Source of the DNA: Cytophagaceae bacterium
GTDB lineage: Bacteria > Bacteroidota > Bacteroidia > Cytophagales > Flexibacteraceae
DNA: 39,548 bases
Assembly (NCBI GenBank): GCA_027490155.1
Contig: JAIXYP010000065.1
Location: 1-39,548 of the forward strand
Direction: 5' to 3'
This document shows positions 1-7,801 of the stretch, piece after piece (positions within the stretch are counted from its first letter, which is position 1; each line of letters opens with the position of its first letter). Both the position numbers and the translations under genes were made by a program. The notes below the pieces were generated by a model. That model had not been told where the DNA came from, made no database searches, and was given only the letters and a program-made list of their open reading frames with translations.

Positions 1-1283
1 CCACGCATATCAAGGGCATCCACCACAACGGATGTAGCCTGCCCCGCCACCAAGGACGGAATACCCAGAACAACCGCCCCCACCGTAGGATTGGGATAGG
101 CCGAAACCGCCTGCACTTGTACACTAAGCGGCGTGCTGAGTGGTGGCGCTGGGTAACCCACGTTGGCGATTTTGGTCAACAAAACAGTTGTCTGTCCGCG
201 ATCAAAAAGTCCATATCCAAGACCATTGCCGTCATAACTAGGGAGCACACCAAGATAGTACCGGTAATGTCCTCTAGTAGGTGGGTTGGGATGACTCAAG
301 CTCCACATTAGCGTACCGTCATTACGAATCCGTTCGATCCTTGAATTAGTGGCCCCAGAATCTTCCCTAAACACCGTAAAGGACCCATCAGCGGCATGAA
401 CTGTTGGAAAACAAATCCCACCCTTACCATTAAATCTATAAAAAGGGACACCTAAGTTATCTGTCAGTGCCAAACAAGCATACCCTCCCTGTTGTGCACC
501 AGAAACCAGAAATTTATTATTTGGTAAAGGTTGCACCAAGGCATTAGTGGTGTAAAACATCTGATTGGGCGTAAAAAAGGTCCTTAATGGTGCCACACGA
601 TTACCATTTTCGTCCAGCTCCATACCTACAATCAATGCACCCGTCGTGCCACCAACCATAAAGTTACCATTCTCCATCTGTGCGATGCTATAACTCGCCT
701 GCAAAGGACTGCCCCAATCATAGAACTTAAACCAATCTACCACCCCAAATGAGGTCATTCGGATGCAGAAGATGCGTCGATTATAGAAGCGAATACTATC
801 TAAATCCTGATACCCACAAATATATACAAAATCATTTGTATCCTTGCAAGTACCAGTAATATTAACATTACCAATAAGGGAATCCAATACTAATGACCAT
901 ATCCTGGTATAGTTTAGATCGTAACAATCAGCACGACCCTTAAAGGTGCTATTGATGTTATTGGTTGTGCCAACTGCCAAAAAATTTGCTGGGGATATAC
1001 TAATAAGCTGATTTATATATCCTATCTCTGGATACACAAATGAACTAATTGTATCAAGGTCGCTTTTGATGCGTAAAACGCCCTTTGCAAATGCATTCCG
1101 AGAAAAATACCTAGTATCCATGTAGGAAACTAAATAGGTAGAGTCTTTCAATAATACCCCTGACGTAGCAGCCGCACCTGTCCCAAATGGATAGGTCCGT
1201 TCACTAAGTACCTGGCCTTCAGTAAAGAAGGCCAGGCACATGATCATGGTAATGAGAAAACTATTCTTTAAATAGCTTTTCAT
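1..1283 (-). CDS. T9SS-type secreted protein, 3' end beyond left edge
   Basis: Translating the minus strand from the ATG at 1283 gives an open frame of 427 codons with no stop up to the window edge, so the gene is partial. The N-terminus (MKSYLKNSFLITMIMCLAFF, then TEGQ) is a clear signal peptide. The body has repeated short stretches such as FLAVGTTNN, FVYICGYQD, FMVGGTTG and FLVSGAQQ, which read like blades of a beta-propeller. Near the edge the protein reaches AYPNPTVGAVVLGIP, the usual opening of a T9SS type A sorting domain (family knowledge), so only about 60 residues are probably missing. It should therefore be exported through the outer membrane by T9SS and anchored or released. The start overlaps the orphan sorting-domain ORF upstream by 23 bases. 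No enzymatic motif is visible and the specific role is unknown. Confidence 0.85.
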   Translation of the reverse strand, partial: MKSYLKNSFLITMIMCLAFFTEGQVLSERTYPFGTGAAATSGVLLKDSTYLVSYMDTRYFSRNAFAKGVLRIKSDLDTISSFVYPEIGYINQLISISPANFLAVGTTNNINSTFKGRADCYDLNYTRIWSLVLDSLIGNVNITGTCKDTNDFVYICGYQDLDSIRFYNRRIFCIRMTSFGVVDWFKFYDWGSPLQASYSIAQMENGNFMVGGTTGALIVGMELDENGNRVAPLRTFFTPNQMFYTTNALVQPLPNNKFLVSGAQQGGYACLALTDNLGVPFYRFNGKGGICFPTVHAADGSFTVFREDSGATNSRIERIRNDGTLMWSLSHPNPPTRGHYRYYLGVLPSYDGNGLGYGLFDRGQTTVLLTKIANVGYPAPPLSTPLSVQVQAVSAYPNPTVGAVVLGIPSLVAGQATSVVVDALDMR

Positions 1284-1524
1284 AGCGGTAGGATTGAGAA
1301 ATAGGATCAATATACCGAATCATGTAGATACCAGGGCTCAGGCTCTGGACAACTGCTGGGGCGAGTGCAAATTCAAACTCACTAGTTTGTTCCCAAGCGG
1401 CTGTGATTTGTTTGCCTTGCGCATCAAAGATCAAGATACCTTTAGCACCTTCTTTGGCCTTTGTCGCCATTAAGCTCCCCGTTTGGGTAATGTAGAGGCC
1501 AGGGGGACCATGTAAATATTCCAT
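1261..1524 (-). pseudogene. Orphan T9SS C-terminal sorting-domain remnant
   Basis: This 87-codon ORF resembles a T9SS sorting domain with no cargo attached. It contains GILIFDAQGKQITAAW and SLSPGIYMIRYID, and ends in a basic/aromatic tail (YRYEKLFKE), which is the normal layout of such domains. A sorting domain alone, with no signal peptide, cannot be an exported protein, so I call it the tail of a broken gene. Its frame is closed by TAA at 1540-1542. The neighbouring frame opens at ATG 1564 and reads VLEVQKVKSSKAYGIFTWSP up to a run of five G (1502-1506); removing one base there would join the two frames. The 3' end overlaps the start of the next gene, which might mean translational coupling. 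It could instead be a genuinely expressed small ORF. Confidence 0.5.
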
Positions 1525-1760
1525 AAGCTTTGCTGCTTTTTACTTTCTGTACTTCCAAGACCATTTCTCACCCAAAAAGGTTGCCTACTCCCTCACCACG
1601 CGTGCGACATACCGCCCCTTGGCAGACCTAAACCTAAGGTCTTCGATCGTCCGTTGGCAGAACAAAAAGGCAAAGGTGGCCATCTTGCGGGCTAGCCGCT
1701 CTAGCTCGATGTTATCTGTACAATAAGTTATACTTCCAAAGACCTTAGGTACACGCCCCC
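1525..1760. other. Short gap between ABC exporter and orphan sorting domain
   Basis: No convincing gene. On the minus strand a frame ending at 1585 reads on from inside the exporter's 3' end. It has protein-like composition (IELERLARKMATFAFLFCQR and onward) but no start codon before an internal ATG at 1683, which would leave only 32 residues. It may be the debris of a small gene. I see no strong terminator hairpin here. Confidence 0.3.
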
Positions 1761-3587
1761 CTACATAGCCTGCAATTGGCTCAACTTCCGATACAAGCCA
1801 TCGCCCATGTCCAGGAGCTCTTGGTGGGTGCCACGCTCGACGATTTTACCATTCTGAACCACTAGGATGATATCAGCATCCATGATGGTGCTTAGTCTAT
1901 GGGCAATTACCAAGGCTGTGCGGTTCTTCATCAAGTGGGAAAGCGCCTCTTGCACCAGCTTTTCGGACTCGGTGTCCAGGGCGCTGGTAGCCTCATCAAG
2001 GATCAGGATGTCAGGGTTTTTATAGACAGCCCTAGCGATGCTCAGCCGTTGCCGTTGCCCACCACTAAGACGTCCACCTCGGTCACCGATTTCGGTTTGA
2101 TAGCCATTGGCCAGTTTGTTGACAAACTCTGCAGCATGGGCCACTTCGGCGGCGCGTTGCACGTCAGCCATTGAGGCTGCCTCGTCCCCAAAGGCGATAT
2201 TGTTATAAACCGAGTCGTTAAACAAGGTGGACTCTTGCGTGACGATGCCCATCAGGTTCCTCAGCGATTGCTGGGTCAGGTCCCTAACATCAATCCCATC
2301 AACCAAAATGGCCCCTTCGGCCACATCATAGAACCGTGGCAATAAATCGGCAATGGTAGATTTACCTCCACCACTCTGGCCTACCAAGGCAACCGTCTTA
2401 CCAACCGGGATTGTGAAGCTAACATTGTCAAGCACCTTGCGGTCGCCGTAACTAAAGCTCACATTCCTAAACTCCACACCTTTGGTCAGGCGGTCGATGG
2501 TTTGGGCATTAGGTTTGTCCTTGATCTGTGGCTCTAGGTCCAGCATGCCAAACACCCGCTCGGCCGAAGCCAAGCCCCGCTGCACATTGCCGATCGTGGT
2601 TACGATTTCCTTGGCAGGCCGCAATACTTGCGAGAACAACAATAGATAGGTACTAAACGCACTAGCCGACATCTCAGCATCTGGGCCAAGGACCAAGCTG
2701 CCACCCATCAGCAGGATCACGACCACCACAAATGACCCAAAGATTTCACTGATACTTGGGGCCAATTCACGGCGGCGGGCCATCGTGACCATCAACCGTG
2801 AGTATTCGGTATTTTCCTTCTGAAACCGTCGGTTGATATAGCCAATGGCATTAAAGGCATTGATGATCCGCATGCCGCCTAAGGCCTCGTCCAACACGGT
2901 CAGGATGCGGCTAAGGGCCTGTTGGGTTTCGCCAGCATTGCGCTTCAGCCGCTTAACCAAAGTGCTGATCACAAAGGCAGAAAGGGGCAGCACCAAAACG
3001 GCAAATAGGGTCAGCTTCCAGCTCAGGGTGATCAAGACCCAGATCATCAAGATCAAAGTCATTGGCTCCTTGATCATCACAGCTGTCGAGCTACCGACTG
3101 AATTTTCAATCTCCTGCACGTCAGTGGTCAGGTAGCTGATGAGCTCACCTTTGCGCTCGTTATTAAAGTACCCAAGGTGCAGCCTTGTCAGCCGACTAAA
3201 GACGTGTTCACGCAAGCGATTAACGACACGTGCCCTCAGACCCTCGATCATGACGGTGCTGAAATACCGACCAATGTTGCTAAACACGATGCTAGCGGCA
3301 AAGAATCCACATACCATGTAGAGGGCCGCCCGCTGACCACCAGTTTGCATTTGGTCAGCGATCAAGTAGTCGAAATACTTGATCAGGTACTGGGGATTTA
3401 GCTCAATGGCAGGGGGACTTAGCGTCTTTACTGTGGCCTCATTGCTGAATAACACGTCAAGCAAGGGCTTCAGGATCGTGAAGTTCAGGATCCCGAATAC
3501 AACGGTCAGCAGCGTAAAAAACAAGTAAGTGGGCAGGAAACTGCCCAAGGGCAACGCATACCTCAGTATACGCAAATAGGTCTTCAA
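1761..3587 (-). CDS. MsbA-like ABC exporter (fused TM and ATPase)
   Basis: At 608 residues this is the usual length of a half-transporter of the MsbA/LmrA type that works as a homodimer in the inner membrane. The N-terminal half holds about six membrane segments (near 18-45, 88-105, 170-205 and 280-300 among others). The ATPase half has Walker A GQSGGGKST (403-411), a Q-loop at VTQES (449-453), signature LSGGQ (507-511), Walker B ILILDEATSALD (527-538) and the switch histidine in IAHRLST (H563), so all catalytic elements are intact. Family members flip lipid A or other lipids, or export drugs. Lipid A core flipping is the likeliest job in a Gram-negative cell but cannot be proven here. The gene is divergent from the effector-binding protein, and a promoter-like box lies 39 bases upstream. 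Confidence 0.92.
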   Translation of the reverse strand: MKTYLRILRYALPLGSFLPTYLFFTLLTVVFGILNFTILKPLLDVLFSNEATVKTLSPPAIELNPQYLIKYFDYLIADQMQTGGQRAALYMVCGFFAASIVFSNIGRYFSTVMIEGLRARVVNRLREHVFSRLTRLHLGYFNNERKGELISYLTTDVQEIENSVGSSTAVMIKEPMTLILMIWVLITLSWKLTLFAVLVLPLSAFVISTLVKRLKRNAGETQQALSRILTVLDEALGGMRIINAFNAIGYINRRFQKENTEYSRLMVTMARRRELAPSISEIFGSFVVVVILLMGGSLVLGPDAEMSASAFSTYLLLFSQVLRPAKEIVTTIGNVQRGLASAERVFGMLDLEPQIKDKPNAQTIDRLTKGVEFRNVSFSYGDRKVLDNVSFTIPVGKTVALVGQSGGGKSTIADLLPRFYDVAEGAILVDGIDVRDLTQQSLRNLMGIVTQESTLFNDSVYNNIAFGDEAASMADVQRAAEVAHAAEFVNKLANGYQTEIGDRGGRLSGGQRQRLSIARAVYKNPDILILDEATSALDTESEKLVQEALSHLMKNRTALVIAHRLSTIMDADIILVVQNGKIVERGTHQELLDMGDGLYRKLSQLQAM

Positions 3588-3625
3588 AGTGTGGTGCGCA
3601 GTGGCTTTTAGTGGTTCTGGAGGCC

Positions 3626-3633
3626 CAAAGATA
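3626..3633 (-). promoter_or_regulatory. Bacteroidota-type -7 box for the ABC exporter
   Basis: On the minus strand this reads TATCTTTG, a full match to the Bacteroidota -7 consensus TAnnTTTG, placed 38 bases before the exporter's ATG. I see no good TTG at the usual distance upstream, so only half of the promoter is supported. Confidence 0.4.
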
Positions 3634-3875
3634 CGGTTTTTTGGTCAGTCGCTAGGCCCTGTCTAGGCGACCTAAAACTGGGTTTGGCTCTTGCTAACGG
3701 CAGTCTTGAGCTCCCTATAACCACCAAGGTCCAGAGGCCAACTCAAAAAAAATTTGCGTCAGAATTTGGTGGATCGAAAAAAGTGTGGTTAGTTGTTAAT
3801 CACAAGGCCGACGGATTTTTAATCACGGCATTTTCTGACCAACTCAACTCACCCTACCACCCCACCCTATTCACG

Positions 3876-4439
3876 ATGAAGCTTGACGTCAAAAACTGCG
3901 GAAACCTGAGGCTTGTAGGCTTCAGCATCAACACTAGCAACGCCACTGCCGCTGAGGACATCCCGGCCCTCTGGCAGAAACTCAATCGTGCTCGGGCCAA
4001 TGGTCGCTTCCCACAAGAAATCAGCACCAAGGCTTACGCCTTTTATAACGACTACAAACTCAACACGGGTGACGCCTATAGCTACTTCGTAGGTTTTGCG
4101 ATGGACCAGCCTACCATCTCAGTCTTGCTGGATGACGAGATCGAAACGGCCTACATCCCGATGTCCAACTATGCAGTCTATAAGCTGGAGGGCTTCTTCC
4201 CCGACCAGATGATGAGCTTCTGGCACTGGGTCTGGCGTGACGAAAACCTCAAACGCCCTATGCGTCATGACCTCGAAGTCTATGACAACGGCTGCAACCC
4301 TTACGCCCATACCGAAATGGAAGTTTGGCTCAACCTCAACAACCGAGTACACAACCCCTCCCCAGAAAAACTAGCCGAGCTACCAACAGGTGTTCAGCCA
4401 TTGGGCCAGCTGATTAATCAGGTTTTGATCGCAGCGTAG
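3876..4439 (+). CDS. GyrI-like / effector-binding-domain protein
   Basis: The open frame reaches back to 3684, but the first 64 residues have no protein-like pattern. I choose the ATG at 3876, where MKLDVKNCGNLRLVGF begins a typical domain start, giving 187 residues. The pattern of a G-F/T beta strand, then IPALWQKLNRA, then a long insert and FVGFAMD, resembles the stand-alone effector-binding fold of the AraC-type C-terminus / GyrI-like / Cass2 group (family knowledge). Members bind small hydrophobic or cationic ligands, or protect gyrase. There is no DNA-binding domain and no signal peptide, so it is probably cytoplasmic. It is divergent from the ABC exporter and convergent with the response regulator. 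A link to drug export via its neighbour is inference only. Confidence 0.7.
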   Translation: MKLDVKNCGNLRLVGFSINTSNATAAEDIPALWQKLNRARANGRFPQEISTKAYAFYNDYKLNTGDAYSYFVGFAMDQPTISVLLDDEIETAYIPMSNYAVYKLEGFFPDQMMSFWHWVWRDENLKRPMRHDLEVYDNGCNPYAHTEMEVWLNLNNRVHNPSPEKLAELPTGVQPLGQLINQVLIAA

Positions 4440-4515
4440 TGAGAATCCGCTTCAGTCAGATAGTAGCTAGATCAACAGTGGATCAAAGCCAAAATCAAAT
4501 AGATTGGTAGCGAAC

Positions 4516-5223
4516 CTACCCCCTTAATTTAGCATACCCAGCCTCAGACACAGCCACACGGTCGCCATTGGTCATAATGGCTTGATAACTGCCCTTACCG
4601 TAAGGTTCCAAGCGATCCATGTAGCCGAGCTGGAGTATAAAGCTGCGGTGCACGCGGACAAACTTGGCAGGCGGTAGGCTAGCCTCTAGTTTGGCCATCG
4701 TGATGGTTTTGTAATAGACTGCTGTTGTGGTCACCAGCTTAACTAGGTCGTCCTGCGCCTCACAATAGAGCAGGCTGTCTGTTGGCACAAAAACAACAGC
4801 CCCACGATCTCGAACAGCTATCCTAGTGCTCACCTCTGAAGGTGCTGGCAGCAAAGAAGCGTCCAGCCGTGGTTGTTGGCCAGCCAAAAACCGTTGGATG
4901 GCTTTGTCAAACCGATCTTGGCCAATTGGCTTCAGCAAATAGTCGATAGCGGCTGCCTCAAAGGCCCTGATGGCATATTGGTCAAAGGCAGTGGTGAAGA
5001 TCACAGGTGGCGGATTTTCGGCCAACTCCAATACCTCAAAACCTGTCAGGCGGGGCATCTGGATGTCGAGCAAAACCAAATCTGGACCAAAGGCTGCGAG
5101 CTGCTTCAGGGCCTCAAAACCATCGCCTGCCTGCCGCACTTCCTGAAACTGCGGGTAGGTTTGTAGGTACTCTTGCAACAGCATACGGGCCAAGGGCTCA
5201 TCATCTACAATCAGGACTTTCAT
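4516..5223 (-). CDS. LytTR-family response regulator
   Basis: This 235-residue protein has a receiver domain (1-120) with the acidic pocket D7-D8, phospho-acceptor D53 in LVLLDIQMP, T78 and K98. A LytTR DNA-binding domain follows (about 135-235), with the typical FVRVHRSFILQLGYMDRLEPY stretch split around residues 188-208. Proteins of this AlgR/AgrA/LytR class bind direct repeats upstream of target genes when phosphorylated. It lies 69 bases downstream of the LytS-type kinase on the same strand, its obvious partner. All key residues are present. Confidence 0.93.
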   Translation of the reverse strand: MKVLIVDDEPLARMLLQEYLQTYPQFQEVRQAGDGFEALKQLAAFGPDLVLLDIQMPRLTGFEVLELAENPPPVIFTTAFDQYAIRAFEAAAIDYLLKPIGQDRFDKAIQRFLAGQQPRLDASLLPAPSEVSTRIAVRDRGAVVFVPTDSLLYCEAQDDLVKLVTTTAVYYKTITMAKLEASLPPAKFVRVHRSFILQLGYMDRLEPYGKGSYQAIMTNGDRVAVSEAGYAKLRG

Positions 5224-5292
5224 TATTCAGATTTCTTTATTGGTCTAAGGCCAGCGCAAAGCCAGCCAATTGATTGAAGTATTTATGCAAAG

Positions 5293-6309
5293 CTAAAATG
5301 GCACCCTAATTGTAGTTACAAATTGGTCGCCTTGCCGCCCTGCCACCAATAGGTCCGATCTACCATAGACCAAACCCAAGCGCCGGGCTAATATGCGTAA
5401 GCCGCTACGGGTGCCATCTGGTCGGGTAGTTAATTCATCCACAGGGTAAGGATTAATGACCGATATGATCGCCATACGTGTTGGCAGTGGTTGCACCTTC
5501 ACTTCTAGCCGAATCCGGACCTCACTTACCGAGCCATAAAGCCCATATTTGATGGCATTCTCTAATACTGGCTGGAGCAAAAATGGCGGAATGGGCAATT
5601 GGTTGGCCTCTGGTGCGATTTCCATCTCGACGATCAGGCGTTCCCCAAACCGCTCTTGTTCGATCTCCAGATATTGTCGCAGCACTTTCAATTCTTCTTC
5701 CAACGCATGTAATGGTGCTTCGGTCTGGATTACCGATCGGCGCAACAGATCACTCAAGTTAATAATCATTTTACGCGCCCGTTTGGGATCGATCCCGACC
5801 AAAGCATTGATGGTATTGAGGCTATTGTACAGGAAGTGGGGCTGGAACTTATATTGTAATTCCTGAATGCCAGCTTCATGCGCCAATTGCCGTTGCAGGC
5901 TAATGCGCTCCTGATCTCGTTGGTTGTTCTCCTGCATCTTCAGGATGTAAATCAGCATCCCCTGAAGTGATAACACCAAAAAGAAAAAGCCCCCAATCAA
6001 CATCACCATCAATCCGTATGGGCTGATCAGGGGAAGGTTGACTGGCTTGGAGAAATGAAAAACCACCACCTCAACCGAGGCCATGAGCAAGGCTTGGGTG
6101 AGCACAAAGGGCACCAGAAAAACGCGATTACCAAAGTAGCGCAAGCTGTTATGCATCACCGACGACAGGGCGAACCAACTACCGCCAATCGCTAAGGCCA
6201 AGACCGAAAATGCAAACAGGCTACCGCCAAAATACCAAGACCAAAGGCCAAAACTCAGCCCCATTAAGGCTGATACGATACCGATATTGACGCGTTTGCT
6301 AAATTCCAT
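5293..6309 (-). CDS. LytS/YehU-type membrane histidine kinase
   Basis: The 338-residue protein starts with four probable membrane helices (about 8-30, 31-50, 63-85 and 98-122) and has no large periplasmic loop, so it probably senses the membrane itself or a membrane partner. The His_kinase domain follows, with phospho-accepting H158 in YKFQPHFLYNSLNTINAL, an N-box at LLQPVLENAIKYG and a G-box-like SGLRILARRLGLVYG. This is the family that pairs with LytTR regulators, and such a regulator lies immediately downstream. Upstream, 125 bases away, is the LiaF-like membrane protein, the likely sensory accessory. The strand and order suggest one transcription unit with a hairpin between the first two genes. 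Confidence 0.92.
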   Translation of the reverse strand: MEFSKRVNIGIVSALMGLSFGLWSWYFGGSLFAFSVLALAIGGSWFALSSVMHNSLRYFGNRVFLVPFVLTQALLMASVEVVVFHFSKPVNLPLISPYGLMVMLIGGFFFLVLSLQGMLIYILKMQENNQRDQERISLQRQLAHEAGIQELQYKFQPHFLYNSLNTINALVGIDPKRARKMIINLSDLLRRSVIQTEAPLHALEEELKVLRQYLEIEQERFGERLIVEMEIAPEANQLPIPPFLLQPVLENAIKYGLYGSVSEVRIRLEVKVQPLPTRMAIISVINPYPVDELTTRPDGTRSGLRILARRLGLVYGRSDLLVAGRQGDQFVTTIRVPF

Positions 6310-6369
6310 CTGCTGGGCTAATGTAATGGGATGTCGGTAAGGATCCTAAAGCCTAGTTCCCAAAATAGC

Positions 6370-6400
6370 CCAAGCCTAGCCCAATGGAGGCTAAGCTTGG
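6370..6400 (-). terminator. Intercistronic hairpin between LiaF-like gene and kinase
   Basis: Two arms (6370-6381 and 6389-6400) are complementary over 12 bases with a single G-U pair, enclosing a 7-base loop. On the minus strand the stem is followed by only a weak T stretch (TATTTTG). It could be a leaky terminator, an mRNA-stability element or a processing site that sets unequal expression of the LiaF-like protein and the kinase. Confidence 0.45.
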
Positions 6401-6434
6401 TGCTGTTCATGTTTTGGTAAGCCTTTGCTTAGAA

Positions 6435-7322
6435 CTAGTTTGAAATCTCTACACCACCCATTAGCACCAGACCAGTTATGACCAAGGTTTTTGCAGGGCC
6501 TTCTTGCATCGGCATCGGCCGGCGATTGTCTTCTATACCACCTAGGATGGCTGTCTGATCACAACTTACTTGCCAGCCTGATGGGACACGGAGCTGCAAA
6601 CCACCCATGATGACATTGACTTCCAAATAGACTTTACCTTCGATATTGGTTTCATAGAGGTCGATTTCGGCACCACCCCACAAACAATTGACCTGCCCTC
6701 CCCTAAAGATTGGGGATACGATTTTCTTTTTGTTGCCAGCAAACAGCAGATTCATCTCTAAACGCTCGCCCGGGATATTATCAGTAGACTCGTCATATCC
6801 GAAGGCAGTATTCCCGCTATAGCTCGTGCCACTGTTTCCGGCATATCCTGTGCTACTGGCTGGTTGCGGTCCTGATGTTGGGGTCACGATTGCGTTGTAG
6901 GTTTGGTCATACTCGGTCTTCCATGCCTTGCGGGCTTTGTAGCGCTCACCTTTGGCAAACCGTGGTTTTTTGCCCAACACCAAGTAGATCGCGATGGCAA
7001 TCAAGATAAAGGGCCAAAGTTCAACATTAGAGACCAAAACTGGATCTATATGGCGGGCTAGGAAATAACCACCAACCGCGATTAAGATCATGCCTGGCAG
7101 GTCCGCCGAGCGACGCTCGAGGATACGATAGATACCGATCGCGATCAGTAGCACTTTCCAGGTGATCAGCCACTCCGGGATGATAAAATAGCTTTGGTCG
7201 ATCAGCGCCACGGAGGCGATCAGGATCAAGACCAAGGCTGCAAAGTAACGGCCTAAACCGCGTGAGCCCCAATTGCTTTTGGTTTCTGGGTTTATGGATT
7301 TGGTTTCTGGGTTGATTTCCAT
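6435..7322 (-). CDS. LiaF-like membrane protein
   Basis: The frame is open to 7547, but the first 75 residues look non-coding. The ATG at 7322 (MEINPETKSINPETKSNWG) gives 295 residues that begin close to the first membrane helix. Four helices follow (about 26-42, 50-67, 75-90 and 102-118), then a linker rich in Ser/Gly/Thr. The C-terminal part (about 185-295) contains LEMNLLFAGNKKKIVSPIF, LWGGAEIDL, EVNVIMGGLQLRVP and LVITGLVLMGGVEI. These glycine-rich turns are typical of the LiaF / DUF2154 C-terminal domain. In Firmicutes, LiaF restrains the kinase of a cell-wall stress system. Here the gene precedes a LytS-type kinase, so a similar accessory role is inferred. The residues INPETKS occur twice in tandem at 3-9 and 10-16. 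Confidence 0.8.
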   Translation of the reverse strand: MEINPETKSINPETKSNWGSRGLGRYFAALVLILIASVALIDQSYFIIPEWLITWKVLLIAIGIYRILERRSADLPGMILIAVGGYFLARHIDPVLVSNVELWPFILIAIAIYLVLGKKPRFAKGERYKARKAWKTEYDQTYNAIVTPTSGPQPASSTGYAGNSGTSYSGNTAFGYDESTDNIPGERLEMNLLFAGNKKKIVSPIFRGGQVNCLWGGAEIDLYETNIEGKVYLEVNVIMGGLQLRVPSGWQVSCDQTAILGGIEDNRRPMPMQEGPAKTLVITGLVLMGGVEISN

Positions 7323-7801
7323 GGGTTGTGGGCAGGGTTCTGGACCAATGATGAAAAGGATATGTTCAAAGTCAAAACAACGTCTTTGGGTCTTGTGGGC
7401 CGTCATTGCCTTGTTTGATGACTCAAAGGTGGGGCTAACTGCTGGTAGCCGAAAATGAACATCGGTCAAGACCGGCAAAAGGCGGTAAAGGCCCCAATTT
7501 GACGGTGAATGCGGTCGGCGAATGTGGCATGTCGAAGGGATAATCATGCCGTTATAGCAAGGTCTATCACTTGTTATTTGTCGTAAGTATGTTTACCTTT
7601 ATTGGCTTTAATTTATATACGACTACCACATGGTCTAACAAGACCATCACGCCCAGCGGTGACCGCTATCCTGACTGGCGTTGTTCGAAAAGATGATTAG
7701 GTGCGAGTTCTTACCCGCTTTTCACCAATTGTCGTATTCCTGCCCTTCTATTTTGACATTTTGGATGCTGACATCCCACAGCTTCCTATGCCCTCCAACC
7801 C
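7323..7801. other. Divergent regulatory gap before the giant gene
   Basis: About 480 bases separate the chosen start of the LiaF-like gene from the giant gene. I see no further gene. It must hold both divergent promoters. A weak candidate on the plus strand is TTG near 7732 followed about 17 bases later by TATTTTG near 7751, close to but not matching the TAnnTTTG consensus. Two small perfect hairpins lie at 7631-7667. Confidence 0.4.
7631..7667 (+). repeat. Two tandem small hairpins in the leader of the giant gene
   Basis: TGGTCT-AACA-AGACCA (7631-7646) and AGCGG-TGA-CCGCT (7655-7667) are perfect inverted repeats spaced 8 bases apart. No T run follows, so they are not a normal terminator. 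They could be operator half-sites or leader structures. Confidence 0.45.

Noticed and set aside
117-311. Plus-strand ORF of 64 codons
   Set aside because: It lies antisense to the partial T9SS gene, which has a signal peptide and continuous protein-like translation; this frame has neither.
3684-3875. N-terminal extension of the effector-binding protein
   Set aside because: The 64 extra residues have no domain-like pattern, and the ATG at 3876 fits the family start.
7323-7547. Upstream extension of the LiaF-like ORF
   Set aside because: It is rich in His/Pro/Cys with no family resemblance, and would place 75 odd residues before the first membrane helix.
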